The notes beneath the pieces are model-generated. The model was given only the letters and a program-made list of their open reading frames with translations, searched no databases and was not told the origin of the DNA. DNA of 21,730 nt, taken from NCBI GenBank assembly GCA_046597185.1, contig JBKJLF010000867.1, forward strand, positions 1 to 21,730, given 5' to 3'. This stretch comes from CAMBDR01 sp046597185 (GTDB lineage Bacteria; Pseudomonadota; Gammaproteobacteria; Burkholderiales; Burkholderiaceae_D). Shown here one piece after another: positions 13,701 through 21,654 of the stretch; position 1 is the stretch's first letter, and each line of letters opens with the position of its first letter. The translations under genes and the position numbers were made by a program.

Positions 13701-15746
13701 TTATTTGGGATAATGGCGCAGCGGCGCAACGCCCACTTGCGGCATATTGGCCAGACCAATATCACGGGCGTGCTCTTCAAAGCCCTTGTTTTTCCAGAAG
13801 AATGCCCCCGGCATGGTAGTCGGTATCACCAACACATAAAACAAGGCGCGGCTAATCACACTGCTGGCCAGCAAAATCACCCCGACCACGGCCCAGGCCA
13901 GGAATGTTACCAAGCCAAACTCGCCACCGCTTGCCGCCATGCTGGCCAGCAAACCTGCCGCCAGCGCTGCATTGGCCGCCAACATGCCATTGCGCAGTAA
14001 AAAGGTTTTGCCAAAGGTGGTGTTTTGAATATAGTACGACACCCCGCCCTCATGCTCGGCGCGCCCCATGGCACGGGCATGCGCAATGTGGCCCACGCCT
14101 TCCAGCAGCAAACCCAAGCTTAACACGCTGGCGCACAGCCACAGCGCGCCGGAAACCGCTTCACCCATCACCGCCAGCGTGCTGATGATGACCACACCCG
14201 CCACCAAACCGCCCAGCGACAACATGCTGCCATAAAACGCGGTAGCCACTTGCCAATGGTTCCAGAACGGGCGCGCTTTAATCCGGTAGCAGCGGTTCAT
14301 ATAATACAAACCCACCAGGCTGGCCGCAATCGCCACATACCCCGCCGCGCTGGCCAAACCCGCCACCAAAGGCGGATTAATTGCCGCCAAATCCAGCCCC
14401 AACACGCCTTGCGCCAAGCCCTGCACCACGCTATTGCCCGGCAGGCTAAACAAAATATGCATGCCCATACCCGCCATAAACACCGCAATCCCCAAACCCT
14501 CGCGTGATACGGGCGAATGGCGCAGATTGTTAAAGCCGCGATAAAAACGATGCGGTTTGCCAAGATGCATGGTGGACATGAACAAGCCAAACGCCACCAT
14601 CAAAAAGCACAGTATGGCCAGCGGCGCATACAGGGCGGATTGGGCAAATTCGACAAAGCCCGGCAACTTGGCTTGCGCCGCCAAAAACGGCAAGGCAAAC
14701 GCGCCCGCCGCCGCTTGTGCGCTGAGCGTGAACAATACCAGCGGGTTCTCGCGCGAGCTTAAGCGCGCCAGATTCCAGTGTTTGGCCTGGCCATTTTTTT
14801 GATCGATGGCAGTACGGTAGCGCCCGTCTTCGTTTTTGTGATATTTCACCGGCATGGAGTCGGTGCGCTTCATTTCATCCGGCAAGCCCTTGATCTGCTG
14901 GAAGCGGATATTCGGCTGGGTGATTTCCGGAGAAGGAAAGCCGGGGATTTCTACCCGCGCCTGTTCCCGGTTATTCGGAATGTTTTCGATCACGCCAAAA
15001 TCCAACGCATTGCCCAGACAAGCCGAAACGCAAGCTGGTTTCAACCCAACTTCAAGCCTGTCCACACACATATTGCATTTTGAAACCTGGCCCTTGACCG
15101 GATCAAGCTGCGGCGCATTGTACGGGCACACCCAGGTGCAGTAGCCGCAACCGAAACAGGTTTCCGGGTCTTGCAGCACCGCGCCGTATTCCACATGTTT
15201 GGTGTAGGCGCGGGTGGGGCAACCTTTCAGGCAAACCGGGTCATCGCAATGGTTACAGGCCATGGAAATATTCATGCGCTTGTAATCCGGGAAGCTGCCG
15301 CCTTCCACATAACCAACCGAGCGGAATGCCAGATGCGCAGGGTTATTATTCTTTTCGCTGCACGCCGCTTCACAGGCATGGCAGCCGATGCAGTTGTCGG
15401 CGGTGAAGAAAAAACCGTGCTGCTTGTTGCGATTGGGGTTACTACCCACGGCCGGATTTTCGTTGATGAACATTGAGCGCCCGGCCGGCAGTTTATTTTC
15501 CGCCAGCGCCACCAAGTCAATACGCTTGCCGTAGCGGTTAGCGTCTAATGTCACTTTGTCGTTCAGGAAGGCGTAAGGCTGCTCTTCGGTGCGGATTTCC
15601 CAAATTGACTTGTCCGAAGCGCTTTCTTGTTTGGCCTTGCTGCCGCAACCGCCGCCCGAGCCGCACTTGCCGCAACTGCCAGCCTCGGCCTTGGGTGCGC
15701 TGTTCTGGTCAGCGGTCAGCGTATCTTCATTTTCATCGAGTAACAT
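13701..15746 (-). CDS. Fused DmsB-like four-cluster ferredoxin and DmsC-like membrane anchor
   Basis: A 681-residue fusion of two subunits that are usually separate. Residues about 110-250 are a DmsB/NrfC-type ferredoxin with four [4Fe-4S] motifs: C119-C122-C125-C129, C164-C167-C172-C176, C197-C200-C203-C207 and C224-C227-C239-C243. From about residue 330 a DmsC-type anchor follows, with roughly eight hydrophobic helices and the HLGKPHRFYRGFNNLRHSPV-type loop. DmsC proteins oxidise menaquinol or ubiquinol and pass electrons through DmsB to a molybdoenzyme. The catalytic partner here is the nitrate reductase encoded 65 nt upstream. The extra N-terminus carries SCGKCGSGGGCGS (C25, C28, C34), which could bind metal. 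GGAG lies 5 nt before the start. Neither this protein nor the reductase has a Tat signal, so the Fe-S side is probably cytoplasmic. The gene replaces the usual NAD(P)H or ferredoxin route. Confidence 0.88.
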   Translation of the reverse strand: MLLDENEDTLTADQNSAPKAEAGSCGKCGSGGGCGSKAKQESASDKSIWEIRTEEQPYAFLNDKVTLDANRYGKRIDLVALAENKLPAGRSMFINENPAVGSNPNRNKQHGFFFTADNCIGCHACEAACSEKNNNPAHLAFRSVGYVEGGSFPDYKRMNISMACNHCDDPVCLKGCPTRAYTKHVEYGAVLQDPETCFGCGYCTWVCPYNAPQLDPVKGQVSKCNMCVDRLEVGLKPACVSACLGNALDFGVIENIPNNREQARVEIPGFPSPEITQPNIRFQQIKGLPDEMKRTDSMPVKYHKNEDGRYRTAIDQKNGQAKHWNLARLSSRENPLVLFTLSAQAAAGAFALPFLAAQAKLPGFVEFAQSALYAPLAILCFLMVAFGLFMSTMHLGKPHRFYRGFNNLRHSPVSREGLGIAVFMAGMGMHILFSLPGNSVVQGLAQGVLGLDLAAINPPLVAGLASAAGYVAIAASLVGLYYMNRCYRIKARPFWNHWQVATAFYGSMLSLGGLVAGVVIISTLAVMGEAVSGALWLCASVLSLGLLLEGVGHIAHARAMGRAEHEGGVSYYIQNTTFGKTFLLRNGMLAANAALAAGLLASMAASGGEFGLVTFLAWAVVGVILLASSVISRALFYVLVIPTTMPGAFFWKNKGFEEHARDIGLANMPQVGVAPLRHYPK

Positions 15747-15772
15747 GGTGGCTCCGGTCTATGGGCAGTTTT

Positions 15773-15798
15773 GTAGGGTAGGCACCTGTGCCCACGCG
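15773..15798. repeat. Short GTAGGGT...GTGCCCAC inverted-repeat element
   Basis: The 65-nt gap between the nitrate reductase and DmsBC-like genes contains GTAGGGTAGGCAC, then CT, then GTGCCCACGCG, with GGCAC/GTGCC forming a small stem. It resembles the dispersed GTAGGGTGGGCAC...GTGCCCAC repeats seen between genes in many Gram-negative genomes. This is the only copy in the window that I noticed. Confidence 0.4.
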
Positions 15799-15811
15799 CA
15801 AGTGTTTTCAA

Positions 15812-18058
15812 TCAAAACGCACGTCGCTCAAGATTCAAGCGCGCCGCTTCTTGCTGATCAATCGGTTCAACCCGCACCGCATTTTGCTTAAACGCGGGTT
15901 GGCGTGAATACGGGTCCAGCAAACCCAGGGTCAAACGATTCACACAATCATGAAAGTGGAACGGCACAAACAACATATCGCGCCCCACCCGGTGCGTCAG
16001 TTGCACCATTACCACCGCATCCCCGCGCCGACTCACCAAACGCACATAGCTTTGATGTTTAACCCCCAATTCTTCCGCCGCATCCGGGTTCATTTCCATA
16101 TACGGCGTGGGGCTGAATTTATTGCAATTGCCAATCTTGCCGGTACGGGTGCGGGTATGAAAATGCTCCACCACGCGGCCAGAATTGAGCCAAAACGGGT
16201 ATTCCGGGTCCGGGCATTCATTGTTGTTGACAAAACGTATCGGTATCAAGTTGGCGCGCCCGCTCGGGGTTTGAAATACCCCATCGGTGTACAAACGCGG
16301 GTTGCCCAAAAAGTCTTGCCGGGTGGCCATATCAAAGGCCTCGGCCTTGCCGACCCGCGCTTCATCCAGCACGGCTTGCGCTTCGCTATACGGCCATTGA
16401 ATGCCGCGCGCCGCTTCGATGCGGTCATAACTCATGCCGGAAATATCGAGCGTGCGGCCCTCCCCTACCGACAAAGCACGCATTTCATTAAACGCACCTT
16501 CCGGGGTTTCAGGAAAGTGGATTTTATTGCGCTCCTCAAAACGCTTGGCCATTTGGTTGAATATCCAAAAGTCCGGCTTGCTATTGGCATAGGTTGGCAA
16601 AGCGTTGCGCGTCAGATTAACCCGCCGCTCGGTATTGGTGTGGCAACCTTCTTTTTCCGCCCACACCGAGGCCGGCAAATACACATGCGAATATTGATTG
16701 GTTTCCACGTCCGAATACACATCCTGCACCACCAAAAACTCCAGGTTTTCAAAGGCTTTGCGAATGCGCGGTTGATTCGGCATCGAGGTCATCGGGTTGG
16801 TGGCGACTAACCATAAACCCTTGATTTCACCGGTTTCTATCGCCGGGAAAATATCGGTTTGCGCCATACCACGCTTGGGCGGGAAAAAGCTTTCATCAAT
16901 GCCCCAAAATTCGGCGATCTGTTTGCGGTCTTTTTCCTTTTCCAATAAGCGATAGCCAGGCAAACCCGAGCAAGACGACCATTCACGCGTGCCCATGGCA
17001 TTGCACTGGCCGGTGATGGATAAGCTGGTGCCGCCGGGAATGCCGATATTGCCCGTCACCAAATTCAGATTATTGATGTCCACCACGCCGTCCGAGCCGT
17101 GGGTGGATTGGTTGATACCCATGGTCCAGATACTCATGGCGGCGGGTGCTTTGGCATACAGCCGCGCCACGGTGCGGATGCGGTCTTCATCAATGCCGCA
17201 AATATGCTGTGCTACTTTGGGGTCATAATCGGCCAACAGGGCGCGCAATTCGTCGATGCCGTTGGTATGCTGGGCGATGTAGTCCTTATCTTCCAGCCCT
17301 TCCTTGAAAATCACATGCATCATGGCATTGATGAGCACGGTATCGGTGCCGGGCGTAATCGCCAGATGAATGTCGGCAAACTGGGCAAACATGGTGACGC
17401 GCGGATCGACCACGATCAGCGGGAATTTACGTTTTTCCAGCGCTTCCTTTAAACGCCAGTAAATTACCGGATGCTGTTCCGGCAAATTCGAGCCAAACGC
17501 CATCAGGCAGTGGGTATGTTCAAAGTCGCCATAGCAGCCGGGCGGGCCGTCCGAGCCAAACGAGCGCTTATAACCCGACACCGCCGAGGCCATGCACAGC
17601 GTGGTATTGCCATCATAATTATTGGTGCCGATTTGGCCGCGCACCAATTTGCCCAGGGTGTAAAATTCTTCAGTTAACAACTGGCCAGTGGATACCACGG
17701 CAAACGAATCACGCCCATATTTGGCTTGAATTTCTTTGATTTTGGCGGCGGTTTTATCGAGCGCCGCATCCCAGCTGGTTTCCTGAAACGGCAAATGGGC
17801 TTTTTCGCGCATCAGGGGTTGGGTGCCGCGTCCGGGTGAATTGAATAACTCGGTTTCCAGCAAGCCTTTGATGCACAATTTGCCCCGGTTCACATCCGCC
17901 CCGGCATGACCGCGACTGGTGATGACCTTACCCTCTTCGTTCAAGCCAATTTCAATGGCGCAACCGGTGGAGCAATAGTTGCAGGTGGAATACTTCCATT
18001 GCGCGACCGTTTTGACCGGGATGGAAATGGGCTTGCGATTTTTTCGACCGAATAACAT
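15812..18058 (-). CDS. nasA: Assimilatory nitrate reductase, molybdopterin catalytic subunit
   Basis: A 748-residue bis-MGD molybdoenzyme of the Nas/NarB/Nap branch that reduces nitrate to nitrite in the cytoplasm. The N-terminus holds the [4Fe-4S] motif C26-x2-C29-x3-C33...C62 (CNYCSTGCAIEIG, GKLCIKG). The Mo-ligand cysteine is C155 in NTTLCMASAVSGYKRSFGSD then GPPG, the sequence that separates nitrate reductases from formate dehydrogenases and Ser-ligand DMSO reductases. The C-terminal molybdopterin-binding barrel includes PFWLNSGRVVEHFHTRTRTG. There is no Tat signal. The protein ends soon after that barrel (LNLERRAF) and lacks the C-terminal [2Fe-2S] domain of the longer Klebsiella-type NasA, so it needs a separate electron donor. 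GAGG lies 7 nt before the ATG. It follows nirD by 41 nt. Confidence 0.93.
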   Translation of the reverse strand: MLFGRKNRKPISIPVKTVAQWKYSTCNYCSTGCAIEIGLNEEGKVITSRGHAGADVNRGKLCIKGLLETELFNSPGRGTQPLMREKAHLPFQETSWDAALDKTAAKIKEIQAKYGRDSFAVVSTGQLLTEEFYTLGKLVRGQIGTNNYDGNTTLCMASAVSGYKRSFGSDGPPGCYGDFEHTHCLMAFGSNLPEQHPVIYWRLKEALEKRKFPLIVVDPRVTMFAQFADIHLAITPGTDTVLINAMMHVIFKEGLEDKDYIAQHTNGIDELRALLADYDPKVAQHICGIDEDRIRTVARLYAKAPAAMSIWTMGINQSTHGSDGVVDINNLNLVTGNIGIPGGTSLSITGQCNAMGTREWSSCSGLPGYRLLEKEKDRKQIAEFWGIDESFFPPKRGMAQTDIFPAIETGEIKGLWLVATNPMTSMPNQPRIRKAFENLEFLVVQDVYSDVETNQYSHVYLPASVWAEKEGCHTNTERRVNLTRNALPTYANSKPDFWIFNQMAKRFEERNKIHFPETPEGAFNEMRALSVGEGRTLDISGMSYDRIEAARGIQWPYSEAQAVLDEARVGKAEAFDMATRQDFLGNPRLYTDGVFQTPSGRANLIPIRFVNNNECPDPEYPFWLNSGRVVEHFHTRTRTGKIGNCNKFSPTPYMEMNPDAAEELGVKHQSYVRLVSRRGDAVVMVQLTHRVGRDMLFVPFHFHDCVNRLTLGLLDPYSRQPAFKQNAVRVEPIDQQEAARLNLERRAF

Positions 18059-18099
18059 AATTCATCCTCTTTGACATCAAACAGTAATGGACCCTGGCC

Positions 18100-18540
18100 T
18101 CAAACCACCTCAGCCGCTGGCTCGGTTGCTGACTCAGTTGCTGACTCAGTTGCTGACTCAGTTGCAGGTTCAGCCGCTGGCAAAAACGGGCCTAACGCCA
18201 GGGTATCAAGTTCATGCGCATCCAGATACACGGTGCCCGCTTCCACTTTCACGCAAAATTTTTGGGTACAGCCTTCGTCAGGCGTCACCGCACAACCGGA
18301 GGGCAGTTCAATACTCCAGTTGTGCAAGGGGCAAGCCACCCGCTCACCAAACACAATCCCTTGCGAGAGCGGCCCACCCTTGTGCGGGCAACGGTCGAGC
18401 AGGGCAAACACCTTATCGGCGCTATTGCGAAAAATCGCGACACTGGGCAGTGGCGCGCTGCCCGTGCCACGCTTGACCACGCGTGCGCCCAAGACCGGGA
18501 TATCTTCGACGAAGCAAATTGGTTTCCATTCTTGAGTCAT
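18100..18540 (-). CDS. nirD: Nitrite reductase small subunit NirD (Rieske type)
   Basis: A 146-residue cytoplasmic partner of NirB in NAD(P)H-dependent nitrite reduction to ammonium. The Rieske-like site is C51-P-H53 (CPHKGGPLSQG) and C70-x2-H73 (VACPLHNWSIEL). NirD proteins from some species lose these residues; here all four are present. The N-terminus (MTQEWKPICFVEDIPVLGAR) is standard. After about residue 118 the family fold ends and a low-complexity tail begins: PAAEPATESATESATESATE then PAAEVV. It is encoded by 12-bp tandem repeats and is unlikely to be structured. The start has AAGGA 5 nt upstream. It lies 76 nt after nirB and 41 nt before the reductase gene. Confidence 0.93.
   Translation of the reverse strand: MTQEWKPICFVEDIPVLGARVVKRGTGSAPLPSVAIFRNSADKVFALLDRCPHKGGPLSQGIVFGERVACPLHNWSIELPSGCAVTPDEGCTQKFCVKVEAGTVYLDAHELDTLALGPFLPAAEPATESATESATESATEPAAEVV
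18125..18172. repeat. 12-bp tandem repeat within the 3' end of nirD
   Basis: GTTGCTGACTCA occurs three times exactly at 18125-18136, 18137-18148 and 18149-18160. A diverged unit, GTTGCAGGTTCA, follows at 18161-18172, and a weaker one precedes at 18113-18124. In frame it encodes repeated Ala-Thr-Glu-Ser, so copy-number changes would keep the frame. Confidence 0.9.
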
Positions 18541-18573
18541 GACCGTCCTTTCAAATTCAAATTCAGTGCTGCT

Positions 18574-18621
18574 GGCAAATTAGCTGTCAAATTAGCTAGC
18601 AAATTAGTCCGCCAATTTAGC
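18574..18621. repeat. 12-bp tandem repeat between nirB and nirD
   Basis: GGCAAATTAGCT (18574-18585), GTCAAATTAGCT (18586-18597), AGCAAATTAGTC (18598-18609) and CGCCAATTTAGC (18610-18621) form four degenerating units. The last unit covers the nirB stop codon at 18617-18619, so the array appears to have grown outward from the gene end into the intergenic gap. Confidence 0.8.
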
Positions 18622-21097
18622 CAACAACTGCGGCTTCGGCCGAGGCCGAACGCGCAGCGGGCACCGACAACATGGTAAATTGGCGCGTATCAACCTGGGC
18701 CGGCTCGGGCTGGTGCCATGGGTCGGGCAAGCCTTTCAACGCATCCAGCAACTGCGCATACAAGGCTTTACGGCCTGCGTGGTCTTCCAGAATATGCTTT
18801 TTCACATGATCCAGCCCCACCCGCGCCAAGTAGTGCACGGTACGTTCCAAATACCAGCCTTCTTGCCGATACAATTCCAAAAATGCGCCCGCATATTCTT
18901 TCACTTCCTCATGCGTTTTCAGCTTCACCAAAAAGTGTGCAATTTCGGTTTTGATGCCGCCATTGCCGCCGACGTAAATTTCCCACCCGGAATCGACCCC
19001 GATCACACCCACATCTTTAATCCCGGATTCGGCGCAGTTACGTGGGCAACCCGAAACCGCGATCTTGACCTTGTGCGGTGCATACATCAGGCACAATTCG
19101 CGTTCCAACTGTTGCCCCATCAGGGTTGAATCCTGGGTACCAAAGCGGCACCATTCGCTGCCCACACAGGTTTTTACGGTGCGCAAACCCTTGGCGTAAG
19201 CGAGGCCAGTCGGCATGCCCAAATCTTTCCACACGCCCGGTAAATCTTCTTTTTTCACGCCCAGCAAATCGATACGCTGGCCACCCGTGACCTTGACGCT
19301 CGGGATATCGTACTTTTCCACCACATCCGCAATGCGGCGCAGTTCGCTGGCGCTGGTTTGCCCGGCAAACATACGCGGAATCACCGAATAAGTGCCATCT
19401 TTTTGGATGTTGGCATGCGAGCGTTCATTGATGTAGCGCGATTGCGGATCATCCTTGGATTGGTGCGGCCAAGTTGAAATCAAATAATAATTCAGCGCGG
19501 GGCGGCAACTGGAACAACCGTTCGGGGTTTTCCAGGCCAGCAGGGCCATAATCGTGCTGATGCTATACAGTTTTTCGGCCCGAATCGCATCGCGCACTTC
19601 CTGGTGCGTATGCTCGGTACAGGCGCACATTGGCTTGGCTTTGGTCGATACCGAATAATCGCCGCCGGCGGTGAACATCAAAATCTGTTCCACCAAACCG
19701 GTACAGGAGCCGCACGAGGCCGAAGCCTTGGTATGCTTGCGCACGTCTTCCAGCGTGAATAAGCCTTTTTCTTTAATCGCCTTGACGATGGTGCCTTTGC
19801 ACACGCCGTTACAGCCGCACACTTCAGCCGTATCCGGCATGCTGGCGGCCTTGGTAAAGCCTTCGTGCCCCACGTCGCCGGGGCGGCGAGTATTGGATTC
19901 GCCAAAGATCAGGTTTTCGCGAATTTCATTAATCGATTTGCCTTCGCGCAGCATTTGAAAATACCAGGTGCCATCGACGGTATCGCCATACAGGCAGGCC
20001 CCGACCAATTTATCGTCTTTCAGCACCAGCCGCTTGTAAATGCCCCCTTTTGGGTCAGACAGCACGATTTCTTCGGTGCCCTCGCCGCCCATGAATTCGC
20101 CCGCCGAGAATAAATCAATGCCGGTGACTTTTAATTTGGTCGAAGTGACTGAACCCTGATAGCGCCCAATGCCATAATTGGCCAAATGGTTGGCGCACAC
20201 CTTGGCCATTTCAAACAAAGGTGCCACCAGGCCATACACGGTGCCGCGATGGTTGACGCATTCGCCCACGGAGTAAATGCGCGGGTCATAGGTTTGCATG
20301 GTGTCGCTAACCACAATCCCGCGATTACAGTACAGGCCGCAGGATTCGGCCAGCGCGGTATTGGGGCGAATCCCCACCGCCATCACCACCAGTTGGGCCG
20401 GCACTTCCACGCCATCGGTAAAGCGCAAGGCTTTGACGTGGCCATGTTCATCGCCGACGATTTCTTTGGTATTTTTCTCCAGCAGAAAATTCAGGCCGCG
20501 TTCTTCCAGCGATTTTTGCAGCATTTTGCCGGCAACCGGATCAAGCTGGCGCTCCATCAGCCAACCCGGCAAATGCACCACGCTGACATTCATGCCGCGC
20601 AATTTCAAGCCATTGGCCGCTTCCAGACCCAGCAAACCGCCACCAATCACCACGGCGTCGGTATATTTGGCGGCGGCTTCAATCATGGTATTGGTGTCGT
20701 AAATGTCGCGATAGGCGATGACGCCCTGTAAATCTTTACCCGGCACCGGCAACATAAACGGCAGCGAACCGGTTGCCAGCAGTAAGCGGTCATATTCGGC
20801 GGTGGTGCCGTCTTCGGCCACCACGATGCGCTTGACGCGATCAATTTTGACGATTTTTTTACCCAGGTGCAGGGTGATATCATTTTCTGCATACCAATTA
20901 ACATCGTTCAACATGATGTCCTGAATGGTTTGCTCACCCGCCAGCACGGGGGACAATAAAATGCGATTGTAATTGGCATACGGCTCAGCACCAAATACTG
21001 TAATCTCATACAGATCCGGGGCTATTTTGCGCAACTCTTCCAAGGTACGCACGCCTGCCATGCCATTGCCAACCATCACCAATTTCATTTTCTTCAT
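18617..21097 (-). CDS. nirB: Nitrite reductase large subunit NirB
   Basis: An 826-residue cytoplasmic NAD(P)H nitrite reductase that makes ammonium from nitrite in six-electron steps. The FAD domain starts with MVGNGMAGVRTLEEL (about 8-22), and the second nucleotide-binding motif is VVIGGGLLGLEAANGLKLRG (149-168). A BFD-like [2Fe-2S] domain has C427-x-C429...C462-x2-C465 (CGCNGVCKG, SCGSCTGLV). The C-terminal siroheme/[4Fe-4S] site is complete: C644-x5-C650 (TCVGSEWCRFG) and C684-x3-C688 (GCPRNCAESGIKD). The length is normal for the family. The ATG at 21097 has AAGG 8 nt upstream; an internal ATG three codons later is less likely. The gene opens the nitrate operon, behind the sigma54/NtrC control region at 21132-21274. 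Confidence 0.97.
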   Translation of the reverse strand: MKKMKLVMVGNGMAGVRTLEELRKIAPDLYEITVFGAEPYANYNRILLSPVLAGEQTIQDIMLNDVNWYAENDITLHLGKKIVKIDRVKRIVVAEDGTTAEYDRLLLATGSLPFMLPVPGKDLQGVIAYRDIYDTNTMIEAAAKYTDAVVIGGGLLGLEAANGLKLRGMNVSVVHLPGWLMERQLDPVAGKMLQKSLEERGLNFLLEKNTKEIVGDEHGHVKALRFTDGVEVPAQLVVMAVGIRPNTALAESCGLYCNRGIVVSDTMQTYDPRIYSVGECVNHRGTVYGLVAPLFEMAKVCANHLANYGIGRYQGSVTSTKLKVTGIDLFSAGEFMGGEGTEEIVLSDPKGGIYKRLVLKDDKLVGACLYGDTVDGTWYFQMLREGKSINEIRENLIFGESNTRRPGDVGHEGFTKAASMPDTAEVCGCNGVCKGTIVKAIKEKGLFTLEDVRKHTKASASCGSCTGLVEQILMFTAGGDYSVSTKAKPMCACTEHTHQEVRDAIRAEKLYSISTIMALLAWKTPNGCSSCRPALNYYLISTWPHQSKDDPQSRYINERSHANIQKDGTYSVIPRMFAGQTSASELRRIADVVEKYDIPSVKVTGGQRIDLLGVKKEDLPGVWKDLGMPTGLAYAKGLRTVKTCVGSEWCRFGTQDSTLMGQQLERELCLMYAPHKVKIAVSGCPRNCAESGIKDVGVIGVDSGWEIYVGGNGGIKTEIAHFLVKLKTHEEVKEYAGAFLELYRQEGWYLERTVHYLARVGLDHVKKHILEDHAGRKALYAQLLDALKGLPDPWHQPEPAQVDTRQFTMLSVPAARSASAEAAVVG

Positions 21098-21131
21098 TGC
21101 CGTTGCCTTTCAAATGTGGTGACAGCGTATA

Positions 21132-21147
21132 AGCAAAATGGATGCCA
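21132..21147 (-). promoter_or_regulatory. Candidate sigma54 promoter of the nir-nas operon
   Basis: The minus strand reads TGGCATCCATTTTGCT, with the invariant GG and GC separated by exactly 10 nt (consensus TGGCACG-N4-TTGCW). Transcription would start near 21121, about 24 nt before nirB. The short leader leaves little room for a NasR-type antiterminator hairpin. The call gains weight from the NtrC-like sites just upstream. Confidence 0.72.
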
Positions 21148-21169
21148 GATTAAAATGGGGCACAACCGG

Positions 21170-21274
21170 GGCACGAGTGTGGTGCATCGTGCGCCAAATT
21201 ATGGCAACGCACTTGCTTGGTGCAAATTTTGAGTTTAATTGGTGCAAAGAAATAAATCTCGCTTTCTTGGTGCA
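21170..21274 (-). promoter_or_regulatory. NtrC-like enhancer sites upstream of nirB
   Basis: Against the NtrC consensus TGCACC-N4-TGGTGCA, GGCACGAGTGTGGTGCA (21170-21186) and CGCACTTGCTTGGTGCA (21208-21224) each match 11 of 13 fixed positions. They are 38 bp apart. Two further TTGGTGCA half-sites lie at 21239-21246 and 21267-21274 with poor opposite arms (about 9 of 13). The sites lie roughly 50-150 bp upstream of the predicted start, a usual enhancer distance. This fits activation by NtrC-phosphate under nitrogen limitation. Confidence 0.68.
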
Positions 21275-21279
21275 TGAGC

Positions 21280-21571
21280 GGCCGGCCGGCCAAACTGCCT
21301 TGTCACACCCTGGCTGCTCATTGGGTGGCGTTGCCAGCTTACGACACGCTGCCATTTTTATGGTATCAGCAAGACCACGAAGCAAAACAGAAATAATGCA
21401 TGACATAAGGAATTTTTGCAGCGCTGGCGCGAGAGTGGGTCACTGCAAAGAAGCGCTTCGTAGGCCAGGGCATCGGTTATACGCCGCTTAATGATGCAAA
21501 ATTATGGTTTGATCCGCTGAAATTCTGAAGACAACATGGGTGGCACGATTCTTTTTCTGCACTGGAAGAGA
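21280..21571. other. Divergent intergenic region, no supported gene
   Basis: Between the NtrC-like sites and the right-edge operator I see a 12-bp GC palindrome GGCCGGCCGGCC (21280-21291) and otherwise unremarkable sequence. Open frames on both strands cross it without Shine-Dalgarno sequences or recognisable motifs. A plus-strand tail without a start codon (to the TGA near 21528), reading LAREWVTAKKRFVGQGIGYT, could be a gene remnant, but I cannot name it. Confidence 0.4.
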
Positions 21572-21628
21572 GAGTTATACTAATTTTTTGAATGGCTTAG
21601 TATAACTCGCACCAAATCAAGTTATACT
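21572..21628. promoter_or_regulatory. Operator-like triple AGTTATACT motif before the right-edge gene
   Basis: GAGTTATACTAA (21572-21583) and TTAGTATAACTC (21597-21608) form a perfect 12-bp inverted repeat around 13 nt. A third direct copy, AGTTATACT, lies at 21620-21628. TATACT in that third copy is a good -10 box for the gene starting at 21655, so a repressor bound here would cover the promoter. No convincing -35 box is seen. Confidence 0.6.
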
Positions 21629-21654
21629 GGGATTTTTCCAATCCTGAAATAACC

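Noticed and set aside
20186..20731. 181-codon plus-strand frame opposite nirB
   Set aside because: The His/Gln-rich translation is a typical shadow of the strongly conserved nirB frame, with no Shine-Dalgarno.
21180..21197. Second sigma54-like match TTGGCGCACGATGCACC on the minus strand
   Set aside because: The GG to GC distance is 8 nt instead of 10, so it does not fit the -24/-12 rule.
21411..21528. Plus-strand frame ending LAREWVTAKKRFVGQGIGYT and onward, possible gene tail
   Set aside because: It has no start codon and I could not match it to a family with confidence; kept only as a note in the spacer entry.
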